Positions 63,984-64,000 of a stretch of DNA of 64,000 nucleotides are shown here, piece by piece. Each line of letters opens with the position of its first letter. Position 1 is the stretch's first letter. Source of the DNA: Streptomyces formicae (GTDB taxonomy: Bacteria; Actinomycetota; Actinomycetes; Streptomycetales; Streptomycetaceae); contig NZ_CP022685.1 in NCBI RefSeq assembly GCF_002556545.1, forward strand, positions 558,001 through 622,000, written 5' to 3'. A program made the position numbers and the translations under genes. The notes beneath the pieces were generated by a model. The model was given only the letters and a program-made list of their open reading frames with translations, was not told the DNA's origin and ran no database searches.

Positions 63984-64000
63984 CGGGCGTCGGGGACTTG

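Overview
The window is high-GC actinomycete DNA and looks like Streptomyces. Evidence: strong third-position GC bias, GTG and ATG starts with GGAGG-type ribosome binding sites, many ATGA/TGATG stop-start overlaps, twin-arginine signal peptides, a rare TTA codon, and a large NRPS locus. I saw no rRNA, tRNA, CRISPR array, transposase or phage gene.

Region 1 (84-29026) is a nonribosomal peptide gene cluster. Fifteen minus-strand genes run from mbtH (24632) down to a PRMT-like methyltransferase (84). Three plus-strand genes (24927-29026) diverge from mbtH. The core is a 3286-residue NRPS, a stand-alone A-PCP protein and a C-A protein. Two features stand out. First, one adenylation domain is split: its core (motifs A1-A7) ends the plus-strand C-A protein, and its C-terminal subdomain (A8-A10) begins the minus-strand NRPS about 5.5 kb away. 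Second, the A domain of the third NRPS module is reduced to a remnant. Tailoring and precursor genes include a VioC-like 2OG oxygenase, a SyrP-like TauD oxygenase, an Asp/Asn-hydroxylase-fold oxygenase, a PRMT7-like methyltransferase, a B12-dependent glutamate (methylaspartate) mutase pair, an SDR, a GltB-like FMN protein, an AsnRS-paralogue asparagine-synthetase-like enzyme, a class IV aminotransferase and a SnoaL-like protein. An ArsR-type regulator with a 44-bp palindrome and an MFS exporter complete the locus. My working model is a short peptide with Gln-type and Arg-type residues and possibly 3-methyl-Asp/Asn. The product is not identified.

Region 2 (29122-31359) is a convergent, Tat-exported penicillin-acylase-family hydrolase, separated from the cluster by a strong hairpin.

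Region 3 (31489-40073) is a seven-gene catabolic operon: MFS permease, FGGY kinase, GlpD, an alkyl-DHAP-synthase-like flavoprotein, a GlpP-type antiterminator, an ABM protein and a zinc alcohol dehydrogenase. Its leader contains terminator-like hairpins that GlpP could control.

Region 4 (40087-45783) holds a secreted protein of three 68-residue repeats, a YjbQ protein, and an alkanesulfonate uptake/oxidation operon (ssuC-ssuB-ssuA-ssuD) preceded by a Cys-containing leader peptide that appears leaderless.

Region 5 (45917-54856) is a second, small biosynthetic locus: ATP-grasp ligase, A-T-TE NRPS-like enzyme, NAD-dependent epimerase/reductase, an acyltransferase-aminotransferase fusion, a cupin and a flavin monooxygenase. 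A perfect CRP-type palindrome lies upstream.

Region 6 (54861-63983) is general metabolism and export: an S8 protease with an altered oxyanion position, an MltG-like protein, an ABC exporter divergent from a MarR regulator, a D-lactate-dehydrogenase-type flavo-iron-sulfur protein and a GH109-type glycosidase.
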